Shown here: positions 36,111 to 49,461 of the stretch, piece after piece
Layout of the letters: each line of letters starts with the position of its first letter
How positions within the stretch are numbered: the first letter of the stretch is position 1
NCBI GenBank assembly: GCA_963978545.1
Contig: OZ021723.1
Coordinates: forward strand, 47,564,069 to 47,628,068
Origin: Linyphia triangularis
Taxonomy: Eukaryota > Arthropoda > Arachnida > Araneae > Linyphiidae
Direction: 5' to 3'
Length of the DNA: 64,000 nt
Notes under the pieces: generated by a model
Databases searched by the model: none
What the model saw: the letters and a program-made list of their open reading frames with translations, nothing else
Told to the model about the DNA's origin: nothing
Translations under genes and position numbers: made by a program

Positions 36111-37072
36111 ATAACGTTAATTTTAGACAAATAATCTTGAGGTATTCAAAATCAAAAATACAGGCAAAGGAAAATTTAAGCTAGTGAGTGCCTGCTTATT
36201 ATTATTTTCGAACTTTAAAAAATGCCCAGTTAATTAAAACACAATTGTGAGATATATTAACTTACTTTGTAATTATCGTATCCTTCTTGAAAAATAAGTA
36301 CTATAAAACTTTTAAATAAAAAAAGTAGGAACTGAATATTTTCCTTACAATAACAAGCTGGCGTGGCGCGGTGTTCGTAGAAGGTGATTCTTTCATTTTT
36401 ATCAGAACAATAATAGGTTATCACTGTAAACGTAAGTTCACTCAACTATTTTAAGGCGATTTGCTTTATCTTCCATTCTATCTGTAAAGTTTCAGCTTTA
36501 TAGATGACGTCAAGTAGTTTAATTATCCCTGTCAAGACAGCCACTACGCACACATGAAAGCAGACAAAATCAAACTTTATAAAAAAGATTTAAAAAGAAA
36601 CGATTTCAAGAAAATGAAAGCCATTTTTATTTTTGAGGGCTAATTTTATTTTACAAACTGAAGGCAGTGATCATGACTCCTTGTTTTAAATGTTTATTAA
36701 TGTGGCATTTATTCTTAAATAGTTTTATCAATGCATTTTAACATTGACACCAATTCGTGAATTTTCATTGCCCCAGATATTATCAAATATGATTAAAATT
36801 AAATGCTCTTATTACTAGAGTTTATAAAATTGAGAAAAGGAGTAATCAGCATTATATATCTTCATTGTTCTCTTCCAAATATCTCACTAACATCAATTAA
36901 GAGAAAGTCGGCAATAATGTAATTTGGTAAGCTAAAAAAATGACGATAGGCCTATTTTCTAAAAAACGTATCTCCAGTAATTTATTGGTGACTTTTTTTG
37001 TTTAGAAAAGAGAAAATATTTAACAAAACCATTTTAGAATGTGTGAAGAATCATGGTTTCTTGTTGCAATTT

Positions 37073-37101
37073 ACCAATAACCAATTTTATTGGTTATTGG
37101 T
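37073..37101. other. Perfect hairpin built from CCAAT motifs
   Basis: ACCAATAACCAA and TTGGTTATTGGT form a perfect 12-bp stem with a 5-base loop. Further copies follow at 37118-37140 (CCAATAACCAATATTGATTGG). About seven CCAAT/ATTGG cores lie within 70 bp. No adjacent gene start is visible. Confidence 0.7.
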
Positions 37102-40100
37102 TATTGCATACCTTTGGCCAATAACCAATATTGATTGGATGATTCAAGATGGAACCAATATTCTCGATATCCTAGGAGAATGCGAGTTTTATTACAGGCT
37201 ACAACGCCGAAAAAAACCTAGTGAGTCATTTTTATTCTTTCGTGTGCAATTTCATAGCTGTGTTAAAGATGTTGGTGATACTTAAATTTTTTTCGTCAAA
37301 AGTGGAAATTGTAATTTTATATTCCAATCGACTGAGTTATTTTGTGAATATGAGGATATGTATAAAACAAAGATTCGTTGAACTAAGTGTTAAAAAAAAA
37401 AAAAAAAAAAAAAAAATGAGGAGAGGCAAATCTAAAACTGCTAAATTCTATAAAGTGTCAAAAAGTTACTTAGTTATATCAGTGTATTTCTGAAATTTTG
37501 AAATAAAATATGGTTGGTTTTGTACAGGTTTGGGTAAATTGGTATACATGTTTTTGTTAAAACCATCAATTATCATTACCACAAAATAAAAAAGTGATGT
37601 ATCGGTTTTTCGTCCGACGCTCCTCAGTAATATACAAAGTTAAAAACATTTTCTTTATCAATGTTTTTAAATACATAAGCATGTCGAATGGTTTAAGCAA
37701 TTTAATCGTAAAGTATAAAACGACATCTAATTCTCTTAGATTAGGTAAATGAATTGCATGAATTAATTAAGTTAAAATCGTGTAAAAACTGTTGTGTTTG
37801 TGGTTGATTGGAATTGAATTAATTATTTGTTTTTAAAATAAGAAGTAAACTGAAGAATAAAATTAATTTCTTAAAATGGTAAAATAAAATTGCAAAAAGT
37901 CATAATGTTTAATCTTGTGTTCCGTTTTTTAAATAAATTGAAAGGAATTTTTATATCACAGATTTTTTAGAATAAAATTACAGCTTCATGAAAAAGTATA
38001 AAAGAGTGATTAATTAATGAGTATTTTTATGAAGTTTACTTTGAAATAATAATAATAAAAAAAAAATGACTATTTTATCGGATAATTGCTTGCATGGATG
38101 TTTGAAAGTCTTTTATTTAAGTTAAAAAAAATGTTTGAGTAATTTACTTTTTATTAAAAACTGTTCTAAAATTATTTTAAAAAGTATTTAATGTAATAAA
38201 ATAGCACTATCTTTGTCTAGAATTTCAAAGAGGGAGTGTATTTAAAAAAAAATTATATTTCAAGTTGTGTACAGGATTCCACACAATGAGCAACCCAAGG
38301 CAGATATTTTTTGCAATTTACTTAATCGTTTATTAATTATTAGTTATTGATAAAGAACTTTTTAATGTTAAAAGATATATGTTTTTTTAAAAATAAAATA
38401 AATACAAACAGCGCAGACTGAAAAACTAAAATACTTTCTAAAGGTTAGTAACAACTATTTTTTTCAAAAATGTTTCATTTTACATTTATTTCATGCACTA
38501 ATGCTATCTGATATTTTCCATCATAAGGATCCATAATTACGATCCATAATGAGGTATTATTTTCCCTTGTAATTGGTAATTCACTCAAATAATCATTTGA
38601 TATAGTCGAGAATATCACATTATCTTAATTCAGTAATTGGCTGTGTTTCGAAAGTTGTTAAAATATGATTAATGACTAAACTTATGTAATTAATGCATTA
38701 TTCTTAGTTATACGATAAGTTAATTAATTTTATAATGCAGACAAAATATGAACCACTTGAAGCATATTTGCACAAATACGAGTACCGTCCTCTAATAACA
38801 AAATACATCTGAAAAAAAAAGATTGCAATATGAAGTAATTAGATTTTAATCTAACTATTAAGTATTAATTAAAAATATATAAAATTAATCTTTGAGTTCA
38901 ATTAACATGTACTGATAAAAGGAAATTCAAGATGAGTTTCTAAATTAGTAATGCAATAAATAATATTTTATTTGATTAAACCCCTTTTATGTTTATGACG
39001 TGGAAGAATGTTATTTGTTTTTTAAACTTCATTAATTCAATTGTTAGGTAGAAATCTATAGTTTTTTATTATTATTATTAGATACATTTATGCTTTATCT
39101 AAGTATTATAATTTAAATTATTATGCCGTTTAATTATTATTTAAAGTTTGATAAATTTTTATTTTGAGTGTTTCAAAATTAAAATGTGAATGGAAGTTTA
39201 TTTTATAAAAATTGCGTGACGGAAATGTGAAACAAATCCACAAAATGAATAAAAAATTTCATTTTTTTCTTCTTCTTCTTTTTTTCCCTTTCTGTTCTTG
39301 TTTAAAAAGCCAATTTAAAAAACAGTTAAAAATTTGCATTGAAATAACGCTTTATAAAATATAAAAACCCACCTCGAGGAAATAGTTACATACATAACAT
39401 TTTTATTGCAAATATTTTCAAATATTATACGTATTTATTTGCAATAACCAATTACCTAAGTATTAAATAGATATGATATAAATTTAAATTAAAAATTCAA
39501 TTTACATAAATTTTGAAATCTATTGTTCAAATTTTTAATTTAAGTGTGGTAACAAAGTTACCGTTTGGTATGTTCCATTTCTTAAGTACAACGGGAGGTA
39601 TATACACAACATAGTAAGTTCATAAGCACACAGTAAGTGTATTAATTAGGTTCCAAAAAAACTACTAACTTTTAGGAAAACTATTCGAACTTGTTGCTAA
39701 CAGTACTACGATAAGTGATTCAAACAATTCTTAAGTGAGTGTTAACTTCAAGGGTAATAAATTTATCGATTATAGTCTGTAATGTTACAAACTATTTTTC
39801 ATGATTACATTTAATACTTTTTTCAAATACAAAAACAACAAATTTTGAACACTAATTTTTATAATCTACTATTTAATTGAAAATTAAGTCATAAGTTCTT
39901 TCTGCTTTATTTATGACTCCATATATTCATCCAAATAAAATGGTTTAAATGTCAACTTATTGAATATTTTAACTTTTGCCTATTTTACTTTAAATATGCA
40001 ACGGGGATTGTTGTCTGACAATTTCATACACACGATACTCATAGATGAAATAATGTAGGAATGAGCAATTGCATATTCATATGATAAAGGATTAGTGATG

Positions 40101-42079
40101 TTACGTATTGTTTGTTATTCTCCCGACGAACCTATTGCGTTTATAATTATGTTCTAAATCCGGAATGTCTGATTATGTTTGTAATATAGTTTTAAGCAGC
40201 ACTAATGATATCTAGCTACCGATATATTCTGTACATCCTACTTATTTGGATATTTCGCATTCTGTTTCATAAATTTTTTGGCTGCAACTAATATGTTCGA
40301 TAAGTATATTGAGATTATCATCAGAACTGATGCACCTCGTTATAATTTAAGAAAACTTACAAGAAAGGCGAAAGCAAGTTTAAAAAATAGGCATACAATA
40401 AATTTCAAATTTAATTAGAAGCATTCAGCTTAACGGATAAAAAGTCGCTGTACATTTGTAAGAGGACTTTAATAGCAGGCATAAAAAAGTTTATAATGCA
40501 CTCCGAAAATATACAGGGTATTTCACTTAAAAATGGAGAAATAACTAATAGAGAAAACACCAAAAGATAAAATGGTATTTTCTTACAACACTTTAAACCT
40601 CACAAATTATCTTCAAGACAAAAATAACAATTTCAGTGAAGAATTTGCGATGCATATCTTTCTTGCAATTACACTAATTTAAAAAAGTCTTTCAAAAAAA
40701 TTAAGAGTTTAGGGATAGATGCAACATCTATAAAACAACAGATCAAGAGACCACATATTTTCCAAATTAAACTGATACTTGACTTTTGGTTAGTGAGTAC
40801 AATGCATAACTGCCTTTATAACTAATAATTGAATTGAGATTCATAGTTTAACTTATTTTTATTATATTTTTAAAACCTAAAACAAGTGGCATTTTCTACT
40901 ACAATAACTACATTTTTACGTAATTAATTTATTGTGCAGAAGGTACATACAAATTGAATAACTAACTCAAACGCAATGCCAGCTTGTCAAAAGATTATCG
41001 AAAGTATGTTCTCGCTTGTTCCTCTTGTCCACTCTTTTGGAAAGCAAATAAATGTCATTCTGAGAGACTAGTAAATATTTTGCATTTCACTAACAAAATA
41101 TATTAAAGTATATTTAAAATATAGACTGGTAAGCAGTTTAAAAAATAGACGTTTGCTCTTTCAACTATCCATGACTCAACTATATTTTCCGCAGTTAATG
41201 GTTTTACATTCCAAGCATCGTTCCAAACAGGAAGTTATTAATTATAATACAAGGTAAAAAGACAATTCGCATTTTAATGTAGGTCTAAATGCCCTTTCAT
41301 ACTGTTCTTTATTATAACGGGAAATTTTTTTTTAAACATTCATTTATTGTACGATTATAATATTTTAAGGACATTTTTTAATTTCATAGTGCTAATTGAA
41401 AATAGATTTCTTTAGGTAAAGTACGTATGTCTTAGTTTATTTTTGTTGTGATGATATTTTTTATGGCAAAATGCATTGTCGAATCCAAAGGAAAAAAAAA
41501 ATCGAAAAATACTTGTAAACACTTTTTCAGTTTTGTTAACATTCAGCTTTTATCTTACAATTCAGGATAACACCAGCTCATTTTATACAATTTTCATATC
41601 AAAGTGATATCTTTACACCTGTCCCGTAAGAATTTATCAAATTCATCTCCACCTTTATCTCTAGAAAACAACACCGTAAACATACTCTTCTTACAAATCA
41701 TATCTGACGTTGTCTTTAAGAAATCGCATCCATTTACCGATCCCTATATTCTATATTGGTAGACGCAAAAACTTTTGATTCATTCACAGATAAATCACAG
41801 ACATAAGCGGAATAATTACTTTCTGCCGCAGCACGTCGCTGTATGCTTTTAGCCTTCTTTCACAACGCCTACCGATCTCAGATGCGTAGGCATTGTTCTT
41901 CGTACGACATGAATAAAAAAAAAAGAAGAGTTGTAAAATTTGATTCTGCTTCGACGTCCTCCTCATTCGACCAATGAATAATATTTCTACCCCTTTCCAC
42001 CGACTCGCCATTTTCGTTCTTTATTTTTTGTTCTGTTTTATTACATAGGATAAAATAGAATTCTGATTGCGTCACAAGC

Positions 42080-42532
42080 AGAACTTGTGGTGGTTGTCGA
42101 GTTGCTCGCTTGAAGTGGCTCTTGAGTTGTGGACTACATCGTAAGCGTGCAGCACAACTGTGCCTGTTGTGTGTATTTGAAATTAGGCGCGAAAACTGCT
42201 GCTACAAATTGACTGTTTTGGTGCTGAGTGGAGGGGAAAAAAAGGAGATTGCTGCCTGAAAACAACCCGATTCATTATCTGATGCGATGGGAAAAGTATA
42301 CTGGCCTTTTCTTTCGATAAACACCTTTGCTGTTTTGAAGAGAGCGGGGGACTCGGAGTGATGAGAAATCGCATCTGTTCATTCGTGAAAGATTTTTGCT
42401 GGAGATAAGGACGGCTTTAATTTTTGAAAGGACGCTTCTATTCATGCTGATCAAATGCAAATTGACAAGGAGAATTCATGCGTGTTGGGATGGGAGAAAC
42501 TATGGGATGTTAATTCGAGTGACAAGAATGCG
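42080..42532 (+). other. Putative non-coding first exon (5' UTR) of a host gene
   Basis: This block of about 450 bp is clearly GC-richer than its flanks and ends at GCG|GTAAGTTTC, a near-ideal splice donor (GT at 42533-42534). An ATAAAATA sequence at 42050-42057 lies about 30 bp before the chosen start, and TGCGTCAC, a CRE-like motif, at about 42068. It has many short ATG frames, none long; the last, MRVGMGETMGC, stops inside the block. This fits a 5' UTR exon with upstream frames, followed by a long AT-rich intron that would fill much of what follows. No coding exon is seen downstream, so the gene is unknown. A lone spliced non-coding RNA is an alternative. Confidence 0.4.
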
Positions 42533-43755
42533 GTAAGTTTCTTCAAGCAATTTGTTATCTTTATTTTAATTTGACGAAATGAAAAACGTTTCAATTTCAT
42601 TCAGATATTTGTAACGTATAAAAGTTTGCATTGACGCTTTTGAGTAGGATTCTTGATAAGCTTTTTACCTACCCCATTTACATTTATATGGAGAATAACC
42701 TTAATAAGAAAGAAATGGAAAGTTTAGAATAGGTGAAGTATTATCAAGTTTTATTAATTGTAACCCACTCGTAGATCATTTGAATTTCCTCACTACTGTT
42801 TGTTGTAAACTTTAGAAGCATTTTTTCATTCTTAATTTAAACTTAAATATTAATGAGACTTACAATTTTGTTTATCATTTCTTATTCAATTTATTGGACG
42901 GTCTGAAATTGGAGAGATTTTTGCCGGATGTGCAATGACATATTGGATCGACTTCTTCAAAAGTAGAACATACTTTAATACTGTATTTTACGACTACAAT
43001 ATTAGTATAAAAATATTTTCCAAGTTTTGCTGAATATTTACAGAAATATTTTCAAAGTGTTTTCATTTTATTTTTATTTAGTTTATATAAAGAATTGCTT
43101 AATTTAAAAACACCAACTTGTATAAAAAGTGCTAGTTTGTACTGTATATTAACAATAAAAGTACGTAAATGAATAGGTTTGTTTACCATTAAGTATTTTT
43201 CAATCATTTTATGTGTACCTTAAGTTTAAAACAAATGGTGTTTTAAAGTTAATAAATGAACACTTCTCATTTGTACTCTATTTTTAAAATGTTAGACTTG
43301 TCTTAAATCTTTGGCCCCTTCCTTTGTCACCAATGTAAATTAATCACAAAAAATGTTTCCAATGTGTGCTTTCAATTGTGTTTGTTATAAAAAAAAGTTT
43401 TTGGAATCACCGATAATTGTCAGGGAAAAGTTTCGAAATTTTCTGGTTGTTTTCACTGTCTACACGTTTTTTCTTGCTGATAAATACTTGGCTTTTAAAA
43501 AATTTCCTTCAAGATTTCTTTACAAGAGAATGTAACAGAAATCTTAAAATGGCTATTATAAACAATTTTATGAGTTTCAAAAAGAGTGTTTCCCTCAAAA
43601 TCTGTCTTTTGACTGATGTGGACAAATGAATTTTTTTTTAAATACAATGAAAGTATTTAAGTAATGGGACATAACTATTTAAAACTTGGTATTTCCTCCA
43701 CTTTCACAAAATGAATGATTTCTGAGTTCCGTTAAGGATTGTTTTCTACTGTAAT

Positions 43756-43945
43756 AATATTTAAGCAAATTCAGTATAATTTGTTATTGTTCGTTGCGTT
43801 AAAAGATATTTGTCCAATGCACTAAAAATTAATCAAATTATATACCATATAATATTTAAGCAAGTTCTGTATAATATATTATTGTTCGTTGCGTTAAAAG
43901 ATATTTGTTCAATACCCTAAGAATTAATCAATTTGTTGTAAAATA
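43756..43945 (+). repeat. Tandem duplication, two units of about 95 bp
   Basis: AATATTTAAGCAA at 43756 recurs at 43851. Both units contain TTATTGTTCGTTGCGTTAAAAGATATTTGT, split here as TTATTGTTCGTTGCG then TTAAAAGATATTTGT, and end near AATTAATCAA. They differ at about one base in eight. Confidence 0.85.
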
Positions 43946-46161
43946 TTTCAAATAATATTTAGTACAAATAAGGAAATGAAAGCATTCGAATTTAAATATA
44001 TTTTTCATCGCCCTTCTCTATTTAAATATCGAAGCTAATGTTATTTTACTTATCATTGTTTAAAGCACGAAGTGCCCAATAATTTAATACTAGCCTTAAT
44101 TGTAAATATCCTAAATTACTAGGCGTTCTAATAAAATGCAGCTTTATTGAGTCATGCTTTTAATCATATCTTCATCTAATAAGATTTTAACACACTAATA
44201 CGTTATGAAACATTCATATCAATTTTATAAAAGTCTTAGGTACTTCTGAAACAATGTCACTGTATGCACGAAAGTAATTTTGTGATACTTATATTTTAAT
44301 ATTTGAAATCCTAATAATGGGACACAGTTACACACTTGTTTTTTCTCTCTATTTTAGAAAATAGACGGAAAACGTTTACCTTTCTGTTACTAAATATATT
44401 ACTCTGTAATATACTTCTTTGCGTGGTATTTGTGGTCCTAAATATGTTGTCCAAAACTATTGTCTTTTAGGGGGATAGTCAATCGGTGATGTGTAATAGA
44501 CCAAATATTTAATTTTATGGACCACAATGTCTGTAGACATATTGCTTAGAAATGCATCATATAAATTTTTGCTAAATGTTATAACAGTAAAAATAGATTT
44601 ACAAAAATTAAAGACATTATAACAGGTGTTTTTTGTTAAAATTAAAAAAGTTTTGATATATATACTGATAAAATTGAAAGAAGACTATTATAGAAAAAAA
44701 AAAGTACCGATTATTTTTTTGTTCAAATTTAAAGAAAGTTTGACAGTGATTTCACCTAGTAAAAATCATGTTTTAAAGCCCTACTAGGGCATATATTGTG
44801 TTAAAAAAATGAAGCATTATGTTTATGTGACAGTACTAGCTGACTAGTGACCATTTCTCCTGAAACAGTTGGTTTATTAGAAGATTGAAGAGAGGTCCGT
44901 AATTTTGATGTTCCATTTTATAGTACTATACAGTTAGCTAAGGGACGATATGCTACAATTCACGCACCAATATTTCAATACTATTCTTATTCTAATTTAT
45001 AGATTTCAAAATATTATATGGTATCAATCGTTTCTTGCAAATTGTTCCGTTAACGCATCTAAAATGATGTATATTATTATTTTGAAAACAATCTTCTCAA
45101 CTGTTTTCGTTATTATTCATAATTATTATGTTAGTTATGATAATTTAAATATGATACAAAAAGCAGGACTACAACGAAAATTGTGTGAAATTTCGTTTTT
45201 GAAGCCTAAGGGATTGTGTTTTGTTGACTCCACATTACGCTTACTTCTTAGTGAGGTCTCCAGTTTCAATATATTATAAAGAATACATAGACTACATTTT
45301 AACCTTCAGTCTTGTCAAACCAAACAAGTTATCACACCCACTTTTCCTCTTTTAATATAATTAGAAGGTGCATGTAGTAATTATGTGTTGTTCATCATAT
45401 ATCATCTACCGAGTAAACTATCTAACCGGTTACTTGTATCCAGATTCATTTGCGTCATTCTTTTAAGAGAGCTGTTATCTCTGAAACTGCCGATGACCTT
45501 AGTGAACGACGACGGTTACGTGGGCGTACAAGTTTAATGACAGTAAATTTTCGCACATTTTTTTTTATTATTATTTATGTGTCATTTTTTTGTTTGTTTG
45601 ATTGTATGGGTAAGATAAAATGCAGTCTGAATAACTATTTTCACTAGATATTTCATATTACAATACAATTGAGAATGGCAAGTTTTTAGGTCAATGTGAT
45701 AAATTCAAATTTCATATCGTGTTCACATGCGTGCTAAATTTGCTCTCCCCCCCCCACACTTTTTTTTTGTATCCAAAAACTCGCTTGCAAGAAATACCAA
45801 TTTATAAAAGTTATTACCTGACGTGTTTTCAAAGCATTCACACCTAGCAGAAGGTATAAATCAATTTTGAAACGAAAAAGAATATTATAAAGAATATTTT
45901 ATATCAATGAATGCAGGAAATCAGAGCATATTAAAGTGCTTTCTGTTCGACTTGTTTTTATCTCGATATACATATAATTTAATTGCAAAACTTTATGAAC
46001 ATGTAAACATATATTTTAATGTTGTACAAAAATTTAGCATAAAAATTCATTCCTGGCAAAAAACTTTCTACCATGTGTACTTTAAGGGGGACCGTCACAG
46101 TGTGTATTTTTTTTTTTTTTTTAAAGGAATGCAATAGCATTTAAAAGTTGCTCCTTTTTAA

Positions 46162-46390
46162 CACAAATAAAATATATTACCTACAATTAAAATAAATCTT
46201 TCTGGATCTACCAACCATTGAAATGGGATGGACAAATCCAATATTTTCAATGGGTTTTTGCTATGTTCTATTTTAATTAAACAATGAAAATTTTACAGCC
46301 ACAGCTATAAAACACCACAAATAAAATAGTAGACAACTTTTTACAATTAAAATAAATCTTCAGGGCTTTACTAACTACTGAAAATGATTA
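46162..46390 (+). repeat. Degenerate direct repeat, spacing about 155 bp
   Basis: CACAAATAAAATA followed by ACAATTAAAATAAATCTT occurs at about 46162-46200 and again at 46316-46360. Similar flanks (CTACCAACCATTGAAA against TTACTAACTACTGAAA) extend the match. Confidence 0.65.
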
Positions 46391-47101
46391 TTAAGGTGGA
46401 GAAATAGAATCATTTTTGCCGAGTTTTATTTAATCATATTTCTACTGAGACAACGATATTTGAAAGAAACTAAAATTTTGTTATATTAAAAAGAGCTACA
46501 CTGACAAAATAAAAAGGAATCAAAATTATGCAACATTGATTTTTTTCTTTTATTTTTCTTTTGCTATCAATTTTTTAAAAGTTTCTCTCACAAATACATC
46601 ATGATTTTCAGGTCCAATAACAGAAACCGAAGCTTCAATCATTAATTTAATATACTATTCTCCAGCTTGGGTATGAGAGGAATACAAAGAAAAGTTGGTT
46701 GGATTTTTTTCATTTTTCACAAATTCTTTATATTTTTTTAGTTTATCATTTGAAATATTTGTCAGGATTGGTGGAGAAGCTCAAAAGTTTATTTTCTATG
46801 TTTGAAAATTTTTCACATCAGTTTTCTAGCTATGATTTGGCTAATATCGATAAGACTAGAATTTTTCTCAGAGATTAGGTTATGATTTAGGTCATAAAGC
46901 AAAAATTAATACAAACGACTTTGAAGACGTTATAAAGTGTTATCTTCATAAGTCGGCAGCACAAAATCATGAAATTCTGATGGTGGGCCAAAAATTCGAC
47001 AAAAAGTTAAACCTCTGGTTTTTTTTAACTTTCCTGGTACTCATTATTTAAATTTAGCATGTAACAACTTATAGAAAAAAATATTAAAATTGCAAGGGAT
47101 T

Positions 47102-47171
47102 CGTTAAATGTAAAAAGAGGTTCAGTAAAAAAAAGTTTTCAATGATACATGCCCTCTTTTTACATTTAGCG
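47102..47171. other. Inverted repeat with 19-bp arms
   Basis: CGTTAAATGTAAAAAGAGG (47102-47120) pairs with CCTCTTTTTACATTTAGCG (47153-47171) with a single mismatch and a 32-base loop. It could be a small fold-back element or a fortuitous hairpin; no duplication flanks it. Confidence 0.75.
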
Positions 47172-49410
47172 ATTTTAGTGAAATGCTTATTTGCTGGTAG
47201 AAACCATAAAATATTAATGTATTCTTTTAAAATATATCTATAAATGTATACGTTATTTACAAAGCAACTTTTGATACTTATTGTGATAAATAATTTCAGA
47301 TTTTTTAATTTTTTTTTTTAGCCCCACTCTAGTGTAGTACATTTAAAATTCGACTTTGGTAATTCAACCATTAAAAATCTATCTAAGCATGGTTTATTTA
47401 TGTACATCACAATACTATTGGAAGGCGTTCCTATTTTTGTCTCTGAACAACTTTTGTAAATGAAATTTCATGGTAGTATGTAATGTTTTCAAGAAATAAA
47501 TATGACGTCATTGATCTCTTGCGATTACGAAAGCATAATTAATTATGGAATTTTATCTCTTGGAATTCCACTGACGAATATTTTTAATGACATTTGAAAA
47601 ACGCTCATTTTTCATTGTTACTCAGATTGTTTGAAGTATTGCGACGTTTGAGTACGAAATTTTATTTTCTCGAAAATTAAAGAATTTTAATTCAACTGAT
47701 CCTTTTCACCTATAAATATCTGTTCCTAAGCATTTTTTTTTTCATTTGTTTGCGCTATAAGTCTATTTAAAAATAAAATAAAATAAAATGTTGTCTTCTC
47801 GCTTTTTAATTATTCCAGCTCTACTAACAGTGACCATTTTCTGATGCTTCTACAAGCGATATAATCTATGTAAAGGAAATCGCTCATTCATTAGTTGTAA
47901 GATAGGCACTTTTCTGAGTGCGTAAACGGAAGGAAGTTACGTTATTCTCTTTATTTATTGATGGCAGTTCAGCGTAAACTAATCAGTGCATTTGTTGATA
48001 GGTGTGGGATGTGGTTATTTCGGTCTGACAAATGTCTCCGACCTGGCTTGGAAACTGTTTTCAAATGCTTTCGGGCTCTATCACAGCCTTAGGATCAAAG
48101 TCTATCCAAGTTTGAAAGAAAATTAAACTGTTTGTTTAAGACTTAAGCAATTTTGTGAATGCGTCGATGCTTTATTAGCCTTCAAATTAAATGGTGCAAT
48201 AATCAGCAAATGGTGATGACACTTTTAAAATTAAATTTTTTTCGTTCAAACATGGCGCGAATAACAGTTTTTCATCGCGTTAAAACGTAGAAAAAAAGGA
48301 AAAAAAATAACACTTCTGTTTAATAATACATCGCATATTTAATTTTAAATCATATCAAATGCTTAATAAGATCAAATAAAACGATTCATTTTAAGATTGG
48401 TATTAATGAATCATACATTTTAACGATTTGTCTTTTTTACTTTCCAAAACCTACTTTTGTTAACTTTTAGTACTTAATAAAATTAACTTTGAAAATTTTT
48501 ATGAACTTTGAATTTTTTTACTTTTTTAAAACTTCCACACTATTTTACACATGTATTACCAAAAGAAACATTTACATTAGGATACTTTAAACAATTCATT
48601 TGGAATGTGCGTTTTTACTAAAGTTCAATAATGCATTTTTCATTTTTTTTTTTTTTTTTAAATTTCATGCATACACTGACAGTGAAACGAAATATCAATA
48701 CCTCATCTTTAAAAATTGGTTAATTTTTTTAAGCTATGTGTTCAGATTTCTGGTAATACAAACTTTAGTACTCAAAAAACATTCTATTTGGCGGATTGGC
48801 ACTGTCAATTAAAAAAAAAAAAAATGTTTTAATAAAAAAAAAAAAAATTACATGCCTTCATATTCTGTCCCCATATATCGAATATTCCAACGCTATTGAG
48901 TCTTAAGCAACTTGTAGAAAAATACATAAAACAATCTAAATAATATTTGTCAATTTTCATTTCGTTCCAAAAAATCACGACGGCAAGTGTTTAAATAAGA
49001 AACTAGTGCTGGAATTTTCCTATATAATTGAGCTTATCTACTGGCTAATATGAATCCGGGAGAATATAGCTTACAACCATTGACGTTGTTTATATCCGTA
49101 TGTTAGCATCCATTTGTTTTGAAGGCTGAGAGTAGGAAAATAAAACCAAGGTCTTGACAGTTACGAATGAAATACGAAAGTGTACTTCTCATCCTTATCT
49201 TTCAGGAAACTGTCGTATCAGGCGGAAAAGATAATTATATTGTTATTTACAGGCCGTTTTTTCGTTAAAAAAATACAAAACCTTTACATTTACTCTGTTC
49301 TGCCATTTTTATTAAAATATAAGGTAAACAATAGTATGTTTATTTCCGTACGATTAACGAGATTAAATCTTTGTTTAAAAATATCTTATGGAAAAATTCT
49401 TAAATGCATG

Positions 49411-49413
<3 letters not shown>

Positions 49414-49458
<45 letters not shown>
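49414..49458 (+). repeat. Poly(A) tract, 45 bp
   Basis: The longest A run of the window. No retroposon body was recognised upstream. Confidence 0.9.

Positions 49459-49461
<3 letters not shown>

Noticed and set aside
40505..40540. TACAGGGTATTTCAC, resembling a mariner tip
   Set aside because: No partner end or transposase was found within several kilobases.
44950..45279. 109-codon open frame
   Set aside because: Composition is dominated by Ile, Phe, Tyr and Asn as expected from AT-rich DNA, with no recognisable domain.
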